Positions 21,301 through 30,908 of a stretch of DNA of 64,000 bases are shown here, in pieces. The DNA is taken from positions 142,674,407 to 142,738,406 of the forward strand of contig CM035408.1 in assembly GCA_020310875.1 (NCBI GenBank). The letters are read 5' to 3'. The position numbers and the translations under genes are program-made. How positions within the stretch are numbered: the first letter of the stretch is position 1; each line of letters begins with the position of its first letter. This DNA is from Ceratopteris richardii. Taxonomy: Eukaryota; Streptophyta; Polypodiopsida; Polypodiales; Pteridaceae. The notes under the pieces were generated by a model. It saw nothing but the letters and a program-made list of their open reading frames with translations, was not told the DNA's origin and did not search any database.

Positions 21301-24300
21301 TGTAGGGCTTCTGTTTGGTGGGCTTAGCATCAGCAGTCATGGGGATAGTATGAGAGCAAATTCTTGGATCTACCCCTTTCAAGTCTCTATAGTGCCATGC
21401 AAACACATCCCTATATTCCCTTAATAGAGCTATGAGCTCCATTTCTTCTCGTGCACTTAGGTCATCTCCTATGTATGTGCATCTCTCTTCGTTCTCTTCA
21501 ATGGTCACTACAATCTTCTTGGTCTTTTCTTTATTATCATATGATTCTCCTATGATGGCCTCTCTCTTAGGCATTCGTACCAAAATTTTGCGGTCGTCAA
21601 CTTCGTATTTCTTGAAGTTTTCTGGTACTTCAAACAATGATTCCTCCTCTTCTTGTTTCACTGCTTTTCTTTTCTTTTTCTTTTGACTACTCTCACTTCC
21701 ATCCTTTGAGTTTACTGTTTTAATACTTGTGAGAGGTTCTTCTTCTTTCTGGGTGAACACTCCTATATCTTCTAGATAGTGCTGCTCTGAGTTAAAGCAA
21801 CTATCCATCACAATAGATTCCAGATCATCGTCATTCTCTTCTTCTTCTATGACATCACTAGGGTCACATTCTTCTAGCAAGGGTTGACACATGAACACTG
21901 AGATATCATAACCCTCCTCATCACAATGAGGTGTCCACTGTTCCTCTTTGACAGCAATGTCCATGGTGGCTAAGATTTCTGGCCAGCCATGAGGCTCAAA
22001 CTCCTCATCTGGAAAGATCATCGGTGTGTAGGCTGGGTCTCTAACTGGTCTATCTCCTGGCGAAGTTCCTTCTTCTCTTGCCTTTAAACGTTTTTCCTCT
22101 TCCTTTGCGACCTTGCACATCCACAAATGAGTATCTTCATGCAGCCATGATGGATCAGGTGAACTTTCAGAATGCACAGAGATGGAATCTTCTTTCGCTT
22201 TGTGGATAGAATTCCACTGTAGGGGTGGTACATCTCTGAAGGTGTAATCCTTCAAATTGACCTTGGTGGTGACCCCTAAGTGCTGTAAGTACAAGGAGTT
22301 AGTTCCCCAATCCTGTACTATTTGCAATTGTCGTAGGAAGGGTCTTCCTAGGATCATCTCATAGACATTATTTTTCTCAAAGTCACATATAGCAAATGTA
22401 TGCTCAAACTCTACACCACAAGTGGTTAGAGTGATCCCTTCTAGCAATCCTAGAGGTCTTTCAAAATGACCATCAGCCATTTGAAGCTTCATTCTAGTTG
22501 GTCTTAATGTGGGCTTGCCCCATTGCTTCCACAAGGAGGTGGTCGCAATAGCAACACCAGCACCTGAATCTATGATTGCTTTGGTTGTGTAACCTTGGTA
22601 GGTGATTGGAAGATAAGTATTACCTTCTTCACCCTCACACATGTCCCCTATTTTGTCTAGAGGTATCTCTGGTACCCTTTGCTTGGAGCCTGCTTTTGGC
22701 ATGTTGGAATCAAGTTCTGGAACCTGATCCTTCACATGATTCCAAAGCTCAGGTTTTGCTTTGAGCAGCTCTTCTACAGTGAGATGACACTGAACCTTAG
22801 TGTTCTTCACGACATCTGTGTTCCTTGGAACCACTGAGTCTTCATTTCTTACTAGTATTGTGGGAGCTCTAATCTGGAGAGATTCAGATTCCCATGGGCC
22901 TGGAAACTGAGGCAGTTCTTCTAAGGTATTAGATTCAAAATCTAACCTTTCGTCTTCTTGTTGTTCTGCTTCATCTCCGTAAATAGATGGAATGTCTTGG
23001 GGAAATTGATCATGAAGATCATCAATCTCAGGAATAGGAGGGGAATTACCCTTCTCCTTGCCCCATTTCTCTTCTTGTATTTCTCGCAAGAATTCTTGAG
23101 AGTACTGTTGAATTGAAGGAGGTATTCCTGGATCTGTGGAATTAGGAACATAAGCTCCCATTGGTGGTGAGCTTCCTCTTTCAATAACTGGTTGAGCCTG
23201 TGGAGGTAAAGAAACTTGTGGTTTGTTTACCAACTGCTCTAATCGTTCTAGTAAGCCCTGGAAGTGCAATTCCCCTTTGACAGAGTTTGTCTGATTGAAC
23301 TTTTGACTAGTCTCAAGTATAGCTTGAGCTTGTTCTACCATTTTCATGCACATTTTCATCCGTTCAATCTCTAGGTCCGCTCTAGGATAACTCTTGTCTA
23401 GGTTTGCAGCTGTAGGCCCTTCTTGAAGTCGAGCCTGGTAGGCCTTGAACATCATGTCCAAGCCTTTTGGGGTTGGATCTGCAAGAACAGACCCTGGTTG
23501 TGGTCTATTTACAATTGGTGGTGGGGTGGGATGAGGTGGAGTGGATGGAGTTTCGGCATGCGAGGGGCTTTGAGATGGAATGTCTTCTATTTTTGTTTTC
23601 GCTTCTTTTAAGCTTTCTTCTAGTTCCGATAACTTTTTATTCCACTTGCGATTGGCCTTCTCTCTGGTATCCTTCCATGTTCTTGTTTTCCTCTTACTAG
23701 GCTCTCCCGATTCACTCGACTCTGATTGTTCTACCGGTTTATCCTGTTTTAAGGTTTGTGCTCTAGTGACAGCTTGTATAGGAGCCACATTGCTACTACT
23801 TGAACTTGCATCTGCCACTAAGCCTACCACATTAATGGGTGTAATCTTGGGTGCACTGGAGGGGTTTCTTGGACAATCTCTGGGGAGATGGTCTTTGCCG
23901 CAATCAGGACAAAAAGCCTGTATTGTGATAGCCTGTCCTTGACTCGGAGATGGTGGGTGGGGACAGTCACGAATGAAATGATCACCTTGACATCTAAAAC
24001 AAGATCCTCTAGGGGCTTGTGGTCTCATTTGTCTCAATTGGGGCCTAGGGTTAGGATTTGTGTACATGACATTGGAGTATTCTGGCCCCCAATTTTGCTC
24101 CATAGGTGGTACCTCATATTGATACGTGTAAATCTCACTATGTTCAGGTGACTCTGTGTAATAAGCATGTGGACTACCTTCATGGGAGTAGTCTGAACAA
24201 TGAGCATGAGAGTCATTATCTGGTATCAATGGGGTTAGTGGCACCAATGCTCTATTTGGATTTTCTTCTCCCCCAGCATATTTGACTGGAATCACGTTGG

Positions 24301-26251
24301 CTGGAGCTGGTGGTTGGTTTCCCAAGACAGGTTGTGGCCTATATGGTACCTGATATTGCTGTTGTGGTCTATAATATGGCTGTTGGTATTGGTTCTGATA
24401 TCTACCTTGTGGGTAAGGTTGCTGATAATTCTGTCTAACAGCCTGCCTATTGTAGGGACAATCTTGAGCCGTGTGGTTTGTGTATTTTCTCTCAATAGTG
24501 CAATATGGAGCATTCCTTTCTCTAACGTTTTGGTTTTGCATTGGGCATACATTAGCCATGTGGTCGCCCCCACAAGTATAACACCGATTCACTGGAGTGA
24601 CTCTCTGTGTTTGTTTATTTTGGACTCCCAGCTTCTTGGCAACTTGCTCAGCTATCTCTTCTATTTCTGTGGAGATCTTTGAAGCATGACTAGTAGAACT
24701 ATCCGAATCTTTGTAGAGTTTGGACAATCCTAACTCCTCACCCAAGTTATCTTCTATGTCAATGCATGTCCGCACACACTCTTCTATGGATCTCGGCTCT
24801 TTCAGATATACATATGATCTTAACTTTGTGCTCAGTAAGCCATCTAAGAACAAAGCCACTTGTTTGGCTGGTGTGGGTAACTCGGGAGCAGGGCATCTTT
24901 CTAGGTACTGTCTGAACCTTCTACCTGCTAGTCGCACTGTTTCTTGGGGTGTCTGCTTGAAACTGTGGATCAAGGATGATGTGTTATGCCTGATACCACT
25001 CTTGGAAAATTCTACAATGAATTCGTCTAGCAGTTGACCTATATCGCGATAGTTGCGACTGCTCAATGGTTGAAACCAAGCCAAGGCAGTGCCCTTAAGA
25101 GTCAAACCAAATGCCTCGTATTGGGTGAATAAATCCTCAACCTGTTCCGCTCTTAACACTTGTTTGAACTCCGCCACATGATCATAAGGATCTCCTGACC
25201 CGTCAAAATAATTCTTCATTGCCTTGATCACTTGAGTGGGTCTAAGGGTTCTTGGGTGCTCTCGGGGTCTAGGCAATGGAAAATCATGTTCATCTCTTTT
25301 TTGCCTATGTGCTTGATATCTCTCTCTTTCAGATCTTTCATTTTCAAATCCTGATCTATTCCTGCCCACGGTGTGTGCAATACTTACCTCAGGTCTCTCT
25401 CTAGTTCTTTCTCTCTGGGCTTCATGAGCGTGGGAAGATCCTACTCCTTGGAGGCCACGTGAAACATTGGATCTTGGTGGGGGGAAAATCAATTCATTCT
25501 TCCAAGTATATGCATGTCTATCATGTTCTGTTACCAAGAAAATTTTCTCTGATGTGTTATCTAGGTAAACAACTTTGCCTGGCAACTCTGGATCCTTGAA
25601 CTCGTAGATGATGACTATGCCCAATTGGCTAGGTTGATCTGGCTTGAATCTCCAAAAGGCTTCCTCTGTTTCTCTATTCAAAAATAGTTCTATGCTTTTA
25701 TTATCTTGAGGGATCCAGTCTGGAGTGATCACTCGGGTCAAAACTGACTTACCTCTAGGAGTCTGGGGTCCTTGTCCTACATTTCCTTGTTCTAGGTCTC
25801 CTATTTCATTCTCACGAATGACATTTCCAAACTCATCAGTCCTATCTGGTAGGTTGGTGACCACATACATGGTTCCTTCCTTATCAATGTATGAACCCTC
25901 TTCGAACTTGACCACCGGGTGTTCAAGTCCAAAGGATTGATCTGGATTTTTGAGTTGGACCACTGATCGCCTCAGACCATCCTCATAGATGCGAGCACCT
26001 AATTGGTTGGTCCGAATATATTCCAACTGTGTCTTATAGGGTCCTTCTGGTGTTTGTAGATGGGCAGTCCCTGAGCCACCTGCAGGTTTTCCCATACTAA
26101 AAGACATTTCTGAATCACTTGTGTCTGAACTTAGTAAAAGATGACCACTTATTTGTTGTGCCCAAGACTTGGATGTATGGTTGACACTAGCCTCAGAAGA
26201 TCTAATGCTTTGTTTATCCTTGCCTAAGTGTCTACCAGATCTCAGGTTCAT
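18302..26251 (-). CDS. gag-pol: Gypsy-C Gag-Pol polyprotein
   Basis: 2,649 aa starting MNLRSGRHL, a start conserved in Gypsy-B and D. Approximate domains: residues 1-270 an unrecognised N-terminal region; about 335-500 Gag capsid-like (MKNYFDGSGDPYDHVAEF); CCHC knuckles near 555, 750 and 780; first protease with IIDSGAG at about 1227; RT about 1650-1850 with EVYVDDLCAH near 1797; RNase H from about 1937 (HVHVDASNHAIGCVLAQ). Two successive H2C2 modules follow (about 2135-2195 and 2270-2320), then the integrase core with GIDFIGP, SDRGTHF and NGQAEST, and a C-terminal region ending at TAG 18302. It should drive reverse transcription and integration. Oddities: the second H2C2 module has F for its first Cys (KKFDTC), and the RNase H tail reads HLSCITSG where Gypsy-B has HLSRLTSG. 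Otherwise the frame is intact. Confidence 0.95.
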   Translation of the reverse strand: MNLRSGRHLGKDKQSIRSSEASVNHTSKSWAQQISGHLLLSSDTSDSEMSFSMGKPAGGSGTAHLQTPEGPYKTQLEYIRTNQLGARIYEDGLRRSVVQLKNPDQSFGLEHPVVKFEEGSYIDKEGTMYVVTNLPDRTDEFGNVIRENEIGDLEQGNVGQGPQTPRGKSVLTRVITPDWIPQDNKSIELFLNRETEEAFWRFKPDQPSQLGIVIIYEFKDPELPGKVVYLDNTSEKIFLVTEHDRHAYTWKNELIFPPPRSNVSRGLQGVGSSHAHEAQRERTRERPEVSIAHTVGRNRSGFENERSERERYQAHRQKRDEHDFPLPRPREHPRTLRPTQVIKAMKNYFDGSGDPYDHVAEFKQVLRAEQVEDLFTQYEAFGLTLKGTALAWFQPLSSRNYRDIGQLLDEFIVEFSKSGIRHNTSSLIHSFKQTPQETVRLAGRRFRQYLERCPAPELPTPAKQVALFLDGLLSTKLRSYVYLKEPRSIEECVRTCIDIEDNLGEELGLSKLYKDSDSSTSHASKISTEIEEIAEQVAKKLGVQNKQTQRVTPVNRCYTCGGDHMANVCPMQNQNVRERNAPYCTIERKYTNHTAQDCPYNRQAVRQNYQQPYPQGRYQNQYQQPYYRPQQQYQVPYRPQPVLGNQPPAPANVIPVKYAGGEENPNRALVPLTPLIPDNDSHAHCSDYSHEGSPHAYYTESPEHSEIYTYQYEVPPMEQNWGPEYSNVMYTNPNPRPQLRQMRPQAPRGSCFRCQGDHFIRDCPHPPSPSQGQAITIQAFCPDCGKDHLPRDCPRNPSSAPKITPINVVGLVADASSSSSNVAPIQAVTRAQTLKQDKPVEQSESSESGEPSKRKTRTWKDTREKANRKWNKKLSELEESLKEAKTKIEDIPSQSPSHAETPSTPPHPTPPPIVNRPQPGSVLADPTPKGLDMMFKAYQARLQEGPTAANLDKSYPRADLEIERMKMCMKMVEQAQAILETSQKFNQTNSVKGELHFQGLLERLEQLVNKPQVSLPPQAQPVIERGSSPPMGAYVPNSTDPGIPPSIQQYSQEFLREIQEEKWGKEKGNSPPIPEIDDLHDQFPQDIPSIYGDEAEQQEDERLDFESNTLEELPQFPGPWESESLQIRAPTILVRNEDSVVPRNTDVVKNTKVQCHLTVEELLKAKPELWNHVKDQVPELDSNMPKAGSKQRVPEIPLDKIGDMCEGEEGNTYLPITYQGYTTKAIIDSGAGVAIATTSLWKQWGKPTLRPTRMKLQMADGHFERPLGLLEGITLTTCGVEFEHTFAICDFEKNNVYEMILGRPFLRQLQIVQDWGTNSLYLQHLGVTTKVNLKDYTFRDVPPLQWNSIHKAKEDSISVHSESSPDPSWLHEDTHLWMCKVAKEEEKRLKAREEGTSPGDRPVRDPAYTPMIFPDEEFEPHGWPEILATMDIAVKEEQWTPHCDEEGYDISVFMCQPLLEECDPSDVIEEEENDDDLESIVMDSCFNSEQHYLEDIGVFTQKEEEPLTSIKTVNSKDGSESSQKKKKRKAVKQEEEESLFEVPENFKKYEVDDRKILVRMPKREAIIGESYDNKEKTKKIVVTIEENEERCTYIGDDLSAREEMELIALLREYRDVFAWHYRDLKGVDPRICSHTIPMTADAKPTKQKPYTYNDTYATKIKEEIDRLIEAGFIYEIEHTEWVSPIVVVPKKNGKLQVCINLKKVNAATIRDSYPLPITEHLLERVAGKEVYSFLDGFSGYNQVAIAPEDQHKTAFATEWGIFAFRVMPFGLTNAPATFQRLMCHVFKEFLRKSLEVYVDDLCAHSQERRFHIPELRQIFNKCREYRVCLNPEKCVFMVRQGKILGHIVSKNGISTDEDKVRAIAELPRPRNIKEVQAFMGHCGYYRRFIHMYAIIARPLYALLSNFEWNDECENSFNELKKRLCTAPILTTPDWNKPFHVHVDASNHAIGCVLAQPTSEGNLDLPIAYASRQLTAAERNYTTTEREGLGMVYAVKKFRHYLLANKFKFFTDHQALLYLVNKPCNTGRLVRWFLLLMEYDFEVVVRKGRTHLRADHLSCITSGESPQGVSDELPDAYLFNLEVVPKWANKLVPVLTFGPANKNVKTSQEEIVKSRKYHILAGSMYKQDTEGVLACCVEDDEHSSWLQQAHEGMLGNHYSKQRTLQNLKRLGVYWPSMDKEIHEWIKNCPWCRERPPVEHATLYQVSLIPDWSAPLVEFMRSGRLPKEASLARRRSMEQEAQGYALVGDNLYRRGKDGYLRLCVHESDYLKVLETAHSGVAGGHFGPDRVIKTILFSGLWWPTLHMDAHTYVKKFDTCQRAQYPVRKDEMPLRPMMGGRAFSKWGIDFIGPINPPARNSHAEYIIVATDYLTKWVEVKATTKNDAQTTAKFLFENVFTRYGLPIELVSDRGTHFLNEVIENLLQEFLVIHKKSAPYHPQANGQAESTNKILCNVLTKLVNNKRSDWDKQLHHAVWAYRVAYKTVLNATPFQMVFGQNAVLPLDFLIPALKVAQEYEWNGHELSSRIFDLERLGETRLRAAAGIYAAKKRQKAYFDAHIKDKGLKEGDRVLVYTLKQHARKLEKRGYGPMIINRISTSGAVQLATLEGDILPNYISGCRVKLYQEPLTEDMLMRLNTAKKRKDEELRVREEA

Positions 26252-27670
26252 AAGCTTTAGTCAAGAGTCCAAATTTTCCCCTTGGTATGGTTCAAAAATT
26301 CTTTGGAGTCCCCTTGGTTCCCTAGTCCCACTTGAGGGTCAACTTCAAATTATCCTATCTCAAAATCAACGCGTTATTCTTGAAACGAGCTTTCCAACGA
26401 GCTATAGAGCTCAAAAATTGGACTTTGGATGAGAAAGTTATGCCAATTCAGGCTCCTAGGGGTCAAAACAGGCAAACAGGACCTTTGGAGAAAATCGCGA
26501 TTTTGTGAACTTCCAGAGAATCGCGATTTTGTGAACTTTCAGAGAATCGCGATGTTGAGTACAAAATCGTGTTTTTTGACATGAAAATCGCGATTTTGAG
26601 CACAGAATCGTGTTTTAGAGAATCATGTTTTTTGACATGAAAATCGCGATTTTGAGCACAGAATCGTGTTTTTTGACATGAAAATCGCGATTTTGAGCAC
26701 AGAATCGTGTTTTAGAGAATCGTGTTTTTTGACATGAAAATCGCGATTTTGAGCACAGAATCGTGTTTTAGAGAATCGTGTTTTTTGACATGAAAATCGC
26801 GATTTTGAGCACAGAATCGTGTTTTAGAGAATCGTGTTTTTTGACATGAAAATCGCGATTTTGAGCACAGAATCGTGTTTTAGAGAATCGTGTTTTTTGA
26901 CATGAAAATCGCGATTTTGAGCACAGAATCGTGTTTTAGAGAATCGTGTTTTTTGACATGAAAATCGCGATTTTGAGCACAGAATCGTGTTTTAGAGAAT
27001 CGTGTTTTTTGACATGAAAATCGCGATTTTGAGCACAGAATCGTGTTTTAGAGAATCGTGTTTTTGGCATGAAAATCGCGATTTTGAGCACAGAATCGTG
27101 TTTTAGAGAATCGTGTTTTTGGCATGAAAATCGCGATTTTGAGCACAGAATCGTGTTTTCTCAAAATCGTGTTTTTTTGCATGAAAATCGCGATTTTAAG
27201 CACAATCACAGAATCGCGATTCTGAGAATGACCACAGAATCGTGATTCTTCAGTCAACTTTTAGGCGGGAAAACTGAAAATCGTGATTTTTCAAAAAATT
27301 TTGAATTTTCACAGAATCGCGATTTTCATCACAGAATCGCGTTTTGTGGCGGGAAATTCAAATTTCTGAGCGCCGGCTATGGCGAGCTCCGTATGAGCAG
27401 AAAATCATGAAAAAAACACAGCGCTTGCTCTCCCTTGCTTCTCCTAACTCCTTCCCACACAATAATGCATGAAAAATGGTATGAAGATGGTGAAAATGCA
27501 CTAAAAAAGAAGAATTTTCTATGAAGAAGAAGATGGAAGAAGGTGGAGATGATGATGATGATGAAGAAGAAGAGGGAAAAACAGAAAAGGAACTGAAATG
27601 ACAGTTTTTTTACCTTCCAACGTCGCAAATCTACGATCTTACCATCACAACGCTCGTCCTCGAAGCTCTC
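26252..27670 (-). other. Gypsy-C 5' leader
   Basis: About 1.4 kb between the PBS and the gag ATG. In sense order it holds a conserved ATGGTAAGA (ATG at 27643-27645, donor-like GTAAGA at 27637-27642), a GAT/GAA trinucleotide-rich stretch (about 27540-27575), the TCGCGA repeat array, then a block containing GCCTGAATTGGCATAACTTT that is shared with Gypsy-D and partly with Gypsy-B. Confidence 0.8.
26490..27345 (-). repeat. Gypsy-C leader tandem array, TCGCGA core
   Basis: Many copies of an imperfect unit that alternates aaatcgcgatttt with aatcgtgtttt. From about 26581 to 27160 a 56-bp period is regular, with one shorter unit. The open frame across it on the minus strand is only translated repeat. 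Confidence 0.93.
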
Positions 27671-27688
27671 TCCCCGGCAACGGCGCCA
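27671..27688 (-). promoter_or_regulatory. Gypsy-C primer binding site, tRNA-Asp
   Basis: Plus-strand tccccggcaacggcgcca, i.e. minus-strand TGGCGCCGTTGCCGGGGA, 8 nt inside the 5' LTR. It is complementary to the tRNA-Asp 3' end. Confidence 0.92.
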
Positions 27689-27696
27689 AAATTTGG

Positions 27697-28304
27697 TGTA
27701 GCTCAAGCGTAAGCACCACCTCCTTTACTTGTCAATCCGCGGAGACGTGAGGACCGGTATGAAGACCACGAGCAAGTGAAGGCACAAGTGCGTGAGTGAA
27801 AGTACACAATCATACACACACATACACACACACACACACAAAGTAAGATCAAAGAGAGGAACAATGGAAAGCTTAGATTGCAAAGAGTTCTCTTACAAAA
27901 GCTCTATTCTCTCTCCAGCTAACCCCCAAAATGAGCTCTCTAGCTCTTTTTATAGTTTTTTGACTAGTTTTGACCCTGTCCAGACCTAGTGTCCGGCCTA
28001 GTTAAAAATTAGGTTCCAGGGCTTATTTGAGGGCTCAAACGAAGTCTAAAAATTATGAAAATTGGTACGATGGTACTTCTAATACTCCTCAAGCTCGAGG
28101 ACTCCTCGGCTTGAACAAAATGGAGTTACTAAAAATAGATAATGGTATTTACAATGGTTTTTAGTGATGGAAATCACTATTTTTGTAGGGGATTCTTCTG
28201 AAAATTTGACATACACTTCTTGGAGCTCCCTACTTGCTCTCTTTCCTTGTGTGTCCACCTTTTGATGTGCTTCCATGCTTTGTCCTTGACTTTGAGCTTC
28301 AACA
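27697..28304 (-). repeat. Gypsy-C 5' LTR
   Basis: 608 bp, with about 3 differences from the 3' LTR by eye (in the ccgcgg region, the CA-repeat and the ctcggctt position). Followed by target duplication ccttg (28305-28309). Confidence 0.95.
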
Positions 28305-28309
28305 CCTTG

Positions 28310-28928
28310 TGTGGAAGTCTCTCAAATTTCTCACTTTTTCCTTTTGTATACAAGTTCTTCATAGGAACTCTCCCTTATTTCCTTTTTTGAGAAAACCCAT
28401 AAAAACTCAACCTTATCCTTCTTTTTTGTAAAAGGCTTCTTTTTGAGTCTTTCCTTATTTTAGAAATGAGAGCTCTCTTTTGGATACGTGCAAGAGCTCT
28501 CTCTCTAAGAAGATTCCTTTTTTGATTTTCCCAACTACCTATCATTTTTAGAATATCTTAGTTAATGAAGCATGTGGCCACTTGTACTCAATGGATCTCT
28601 CCTCCTCTCTTATATAAGGAGGGGCTCATTTTGTAAAAAGGGAGGTCCCTTGGCCATGGCCTTGGCCTCCATTTTGGTAATGGAAGAAGGTGTCATTTGT
28701 TACTCTCTTGCCTCCTTGTGTGCAATGGCGTTGGTCTTGGTGTATGGACTTGCATGTGTGTGTGCATGGTTGGGAGGATGTTCCCCTTTGCTCCTTGTGA
28801 CGTTGGCCATTGTTGCCATTGCTCCATGAGCGTGGGTGAACCTCTCCTCTCATTCTTTGCCCCAACTTGGAGAAACTTCTCACTTCCATGTGAGGCGGTT
28901 AGGGTCTGTTGTTCCCCTTTTCTCAACA
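28310..28928 (+). repeat. LARD-1 3' LTR, second part
   Basis: The remaining 619 bp of the 3' LTR after the Gypsy-C insertion. With 14945-15047 it makes 722 bp, equal to the 5' LTR. The only difference I see is T at about 9801 versus C here (gtgatgttgg/gtgacgttgg). Confidence 0.94.
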
Positions 28929-28933
28929 CTTGG

Positions 28934-28980
28934 TTCTCTCAAACTAGAACCCGTTTATGCAAATGCTTTTAGCCATAGAT
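28934..28980 (-). repeat. Copia-A 3' LTR remnant, inner piece, ending at a deletion
   Basis: Continues the Copia-A LTR after the cttgg duplication (28929-28933) and matches about 54828-54875. At 28980/28981 it jumps directly to RNase H coding sequence, skipping the rest of the LTR and the polypurine tract. The related copy retains about 1 kb here. Short microhomology (gat) sits at the join. Confidence 0.85.
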
Positions 28981-29963
28981 CTCCTATCATCAGGATTACC
29001 TGCCCAATCTGTATCACTATATATCTTGATGTTTGTATCTGATGTAAAACCATAATACAAACCTTCTTTGAGTGTACCCTTTATGTACCTCAACATAGGA
29101 CAATGCATGAATTGAGACAATACTCCAACTACATATGACAAGTCAGGTCTAATTAATGTAGCATAGATCAGACTACCAACCAAACTTTGATATATATTCA
29201 TATCCTTAAACTCTTCTCCTCCATATCTGCTCAATTTTTGATTCACCTCCATTGGAGTAGGTGCTACCCTGCAATCATCCATTTTAAACTTGATCAACAA
29301 GTTCTTCAAGTACGTTTCTTGAGTTACATACACTCCATGTTGAGTGTATGAGATCTCCATGCCCAAGAAATATGAGAAGTTTCCCAAGTCACTAATCTTG
29401 AACTCTTTCTCCATTTGCTTCTTTAGGCTTTTAATGCCTTTCTCATCTGCACTTGTAAGAATTGTATCATCAACATATACGCACATGTAAATGAACCCAT
29501 CATCACTTGCTTTAACAAGCAAACTACTATCTGCTTTAGATACTTGAAAACCAAGTTCCTTCAAGAACTTCACAAGTCTATAATTCCATGCCCTTGGGGC
29601 CTGCTTCAAATCATACGAAGCTCTCTTGAGCTTACATACATGATCTGGATACCTTTCATTTCTGAATCCTTGTGGTTGCTCCATGAAAACATCATATGAA
29701 ATGTAACCATTTAAAAAAGCATTCTTCACATCTAATTGACATAATTTCCAACCTTTACATGCAGCAATTGCTATGAGTGTCCTGATGGTTGTCATCTTTG
29801 CCACAGGACTATAGGTCTCATCATAATCTATACCATATGTTTGAGAAAAACCTTTCACAACAAGTCTAGCTTTATACCTAGACACACTTCCATCTGCAAA
29901 CCTCTTTGTCTTGTAGACCCATTTGCATCCAATGATCTTTTGATTATTTTGTTTAGGAACCAA
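28981..29963 (-). pseudogene. Copia-A reverse transcriptase and truncated RNase H
   Basis: Open from the methionine at 29963. RT motifs in order: GCKWVYKTKRFADGSVSRYK, KGFSQTYGIDYDETYSPVAK, QLDVKNAFLNGYI, the catalytic CVYVDDTIL, then SDLGNFSYFLGMEI. RNase H begins KIYSDTDWAGNPDDRRS and is then cut by the internal deletion; the last residues of the open frame are translated LTR. The RT domain itself looks intact, but the loss of the RNase H C-terminus, polypurine tract and LTR end makes the copy defective. Confidence 0.92.
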
Positions 29964-30908
29964 ATCCCATGTCTAATTCTCCATCAATGCATCATACTCT
30001 TCCTGCATAGCTTTCTCCCAATTTTCCTTACCTTTTGCCTCTTCATATGTGGAAGGATCTTCATCTGCCTTTATCATATAAGCATAATCTTTGGTAGCCA
30101 AAAAGAAGTGTCATAGCTATACCTTGTAGGTTGCCATTTGTGTCTTGATGACCTTCTGAGTTCTCCACTTCTTGAGGTTTCTGGTTCATCACATTCTGGA
30201 TCAAACCTTGGCACTTCTTCAACTTCAACCTGTAGTTCATTGTTCTCTTCTTCATCAAATATCTGAACCTTTGATTTACCTTTCTTTTGATTCACAACTT
30301 CTTCATCACCTGCATAAATATTGATTGTACCTGCATACCAAGTACCTTGCTCATCAAATGTAACATCCTTTGACACTAGGAATTGTTTTGTGGATGGACT
30401 CCACAACCTATATCCCATCTGCTTATCATCATATCCAATGAACACATACTTTTCAGCTTTAGGTTCCAATTTGTGCCTTAATTGAGATGGCACATATGCA
30501 TATGCCAAACATCCAAATACTTTGCAATGATCTTGAGTAGGTCTCTTACCCCACCATGCCTCATATGGTGTCATACCCTGTAAAGCTTCTGCAAAGCTTT
30601 ACATGGTAACCTATTGACCAAGTATGTGGCTGTATTTACAGCCTCACCCACAAATAATTAGGGCAATTTTTCTCCTTCATCATGGATCTTGCAAACTCAA
30701 CAAGAGTTCTATTCCTCCTTTCTGCTACACCATTTTGTTGAGGAGAGTACCTGCAAGTAATTTCCCTTTTTATACCTGCATTCCAAAACTAATCACTGAA
30801 CTCACTAGAGAAATACTCTCCCCCTCCATCTGACCTTAGTCTCTTCAACTTTTGACCTGTAATTCTTTCTGCATACACATGATAATGCTTAAATGTATTG
30901 AATACCTC
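29964..30908 (-). pseudogene. Copia-A integrase C-terminal half and linker, frameshifted
   Basis: The section 30074-30574 reads MTPYEAWWGKRPTQDH, KVFGCLAYAYVP and GYRLWSPSTKQFLVSKDV, the conserved C-terminal integrase (GKGYE-type) region of Ty1/copia. An acidic linker leads to RT. Frame changes near 30100 and stops near 29975 and across 30575-30900 break it. The DDE acidic residues in the 30600-30900 stretch cannot be read in one frame. Confidence 0.8.

Larger units (their letters stand above)
15048..28304 (-). mobile_element. Gypsy-C: Ty3/gypsy retrotransposon with second protease
   Basis: A structurally complete 13,257-bp element with 608-bp LTRs (15048-15655 and 27697-28304), tRNA-Asp PBS, repeat-rich leader, a 2,649-codon gag-pol frame, a downstream second protease ORF and a polypurine tract. 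The LTRs differ at about 3 of 608 positions by eye, so this is the innermost and among the youngest insertions. The gag-pol frame is uninterrupted. Only the TAG between integrase and the second protease separates the two reading frames. Its polyprotein is nearly identical to that of Gypsy-D. Confidence 0.95.
9208..28928 (+). mobile_element. LARD-1: non-coding LTR retrotransposon (LARD-like)
   Basis: The element has 722-bp LTRs with TG...CA ends, a PBS for tRNA-Asp, about 5 kb of internal DNA and a polypurine tract, but no gag or pol domain on either strand. Without the Gypsy-C insertion it is about 6.46 kb. The 3' LTR (14945-15047 plus 28310-28928) also sums to 722 bp, and I see about one mismatch to the 5' LTR, so the insertion is very recent. 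It must be mobilised in trans. Gypsy-B/C/D-type elements use the same tRNA primer and are plausible partners (inference). Confidence 0.9.

Noticed and set aside
26490..27345. Regular short repeats with spacers, CRISPR-like at first sight
   Set aside because: The units are imperfect, the 'spacers' are repeats themselves, and the array lies in the leader of a plant retrotransposon. No cas genes exist here.
27671..27688. Sequence identical to the 3' end of tRNA-Asp, suggesting tRNA genes at four places
   Set aside because: Only about 18 nt match, always next to an LTR; no cloverleaf surrounds it. These are primer binding sites.
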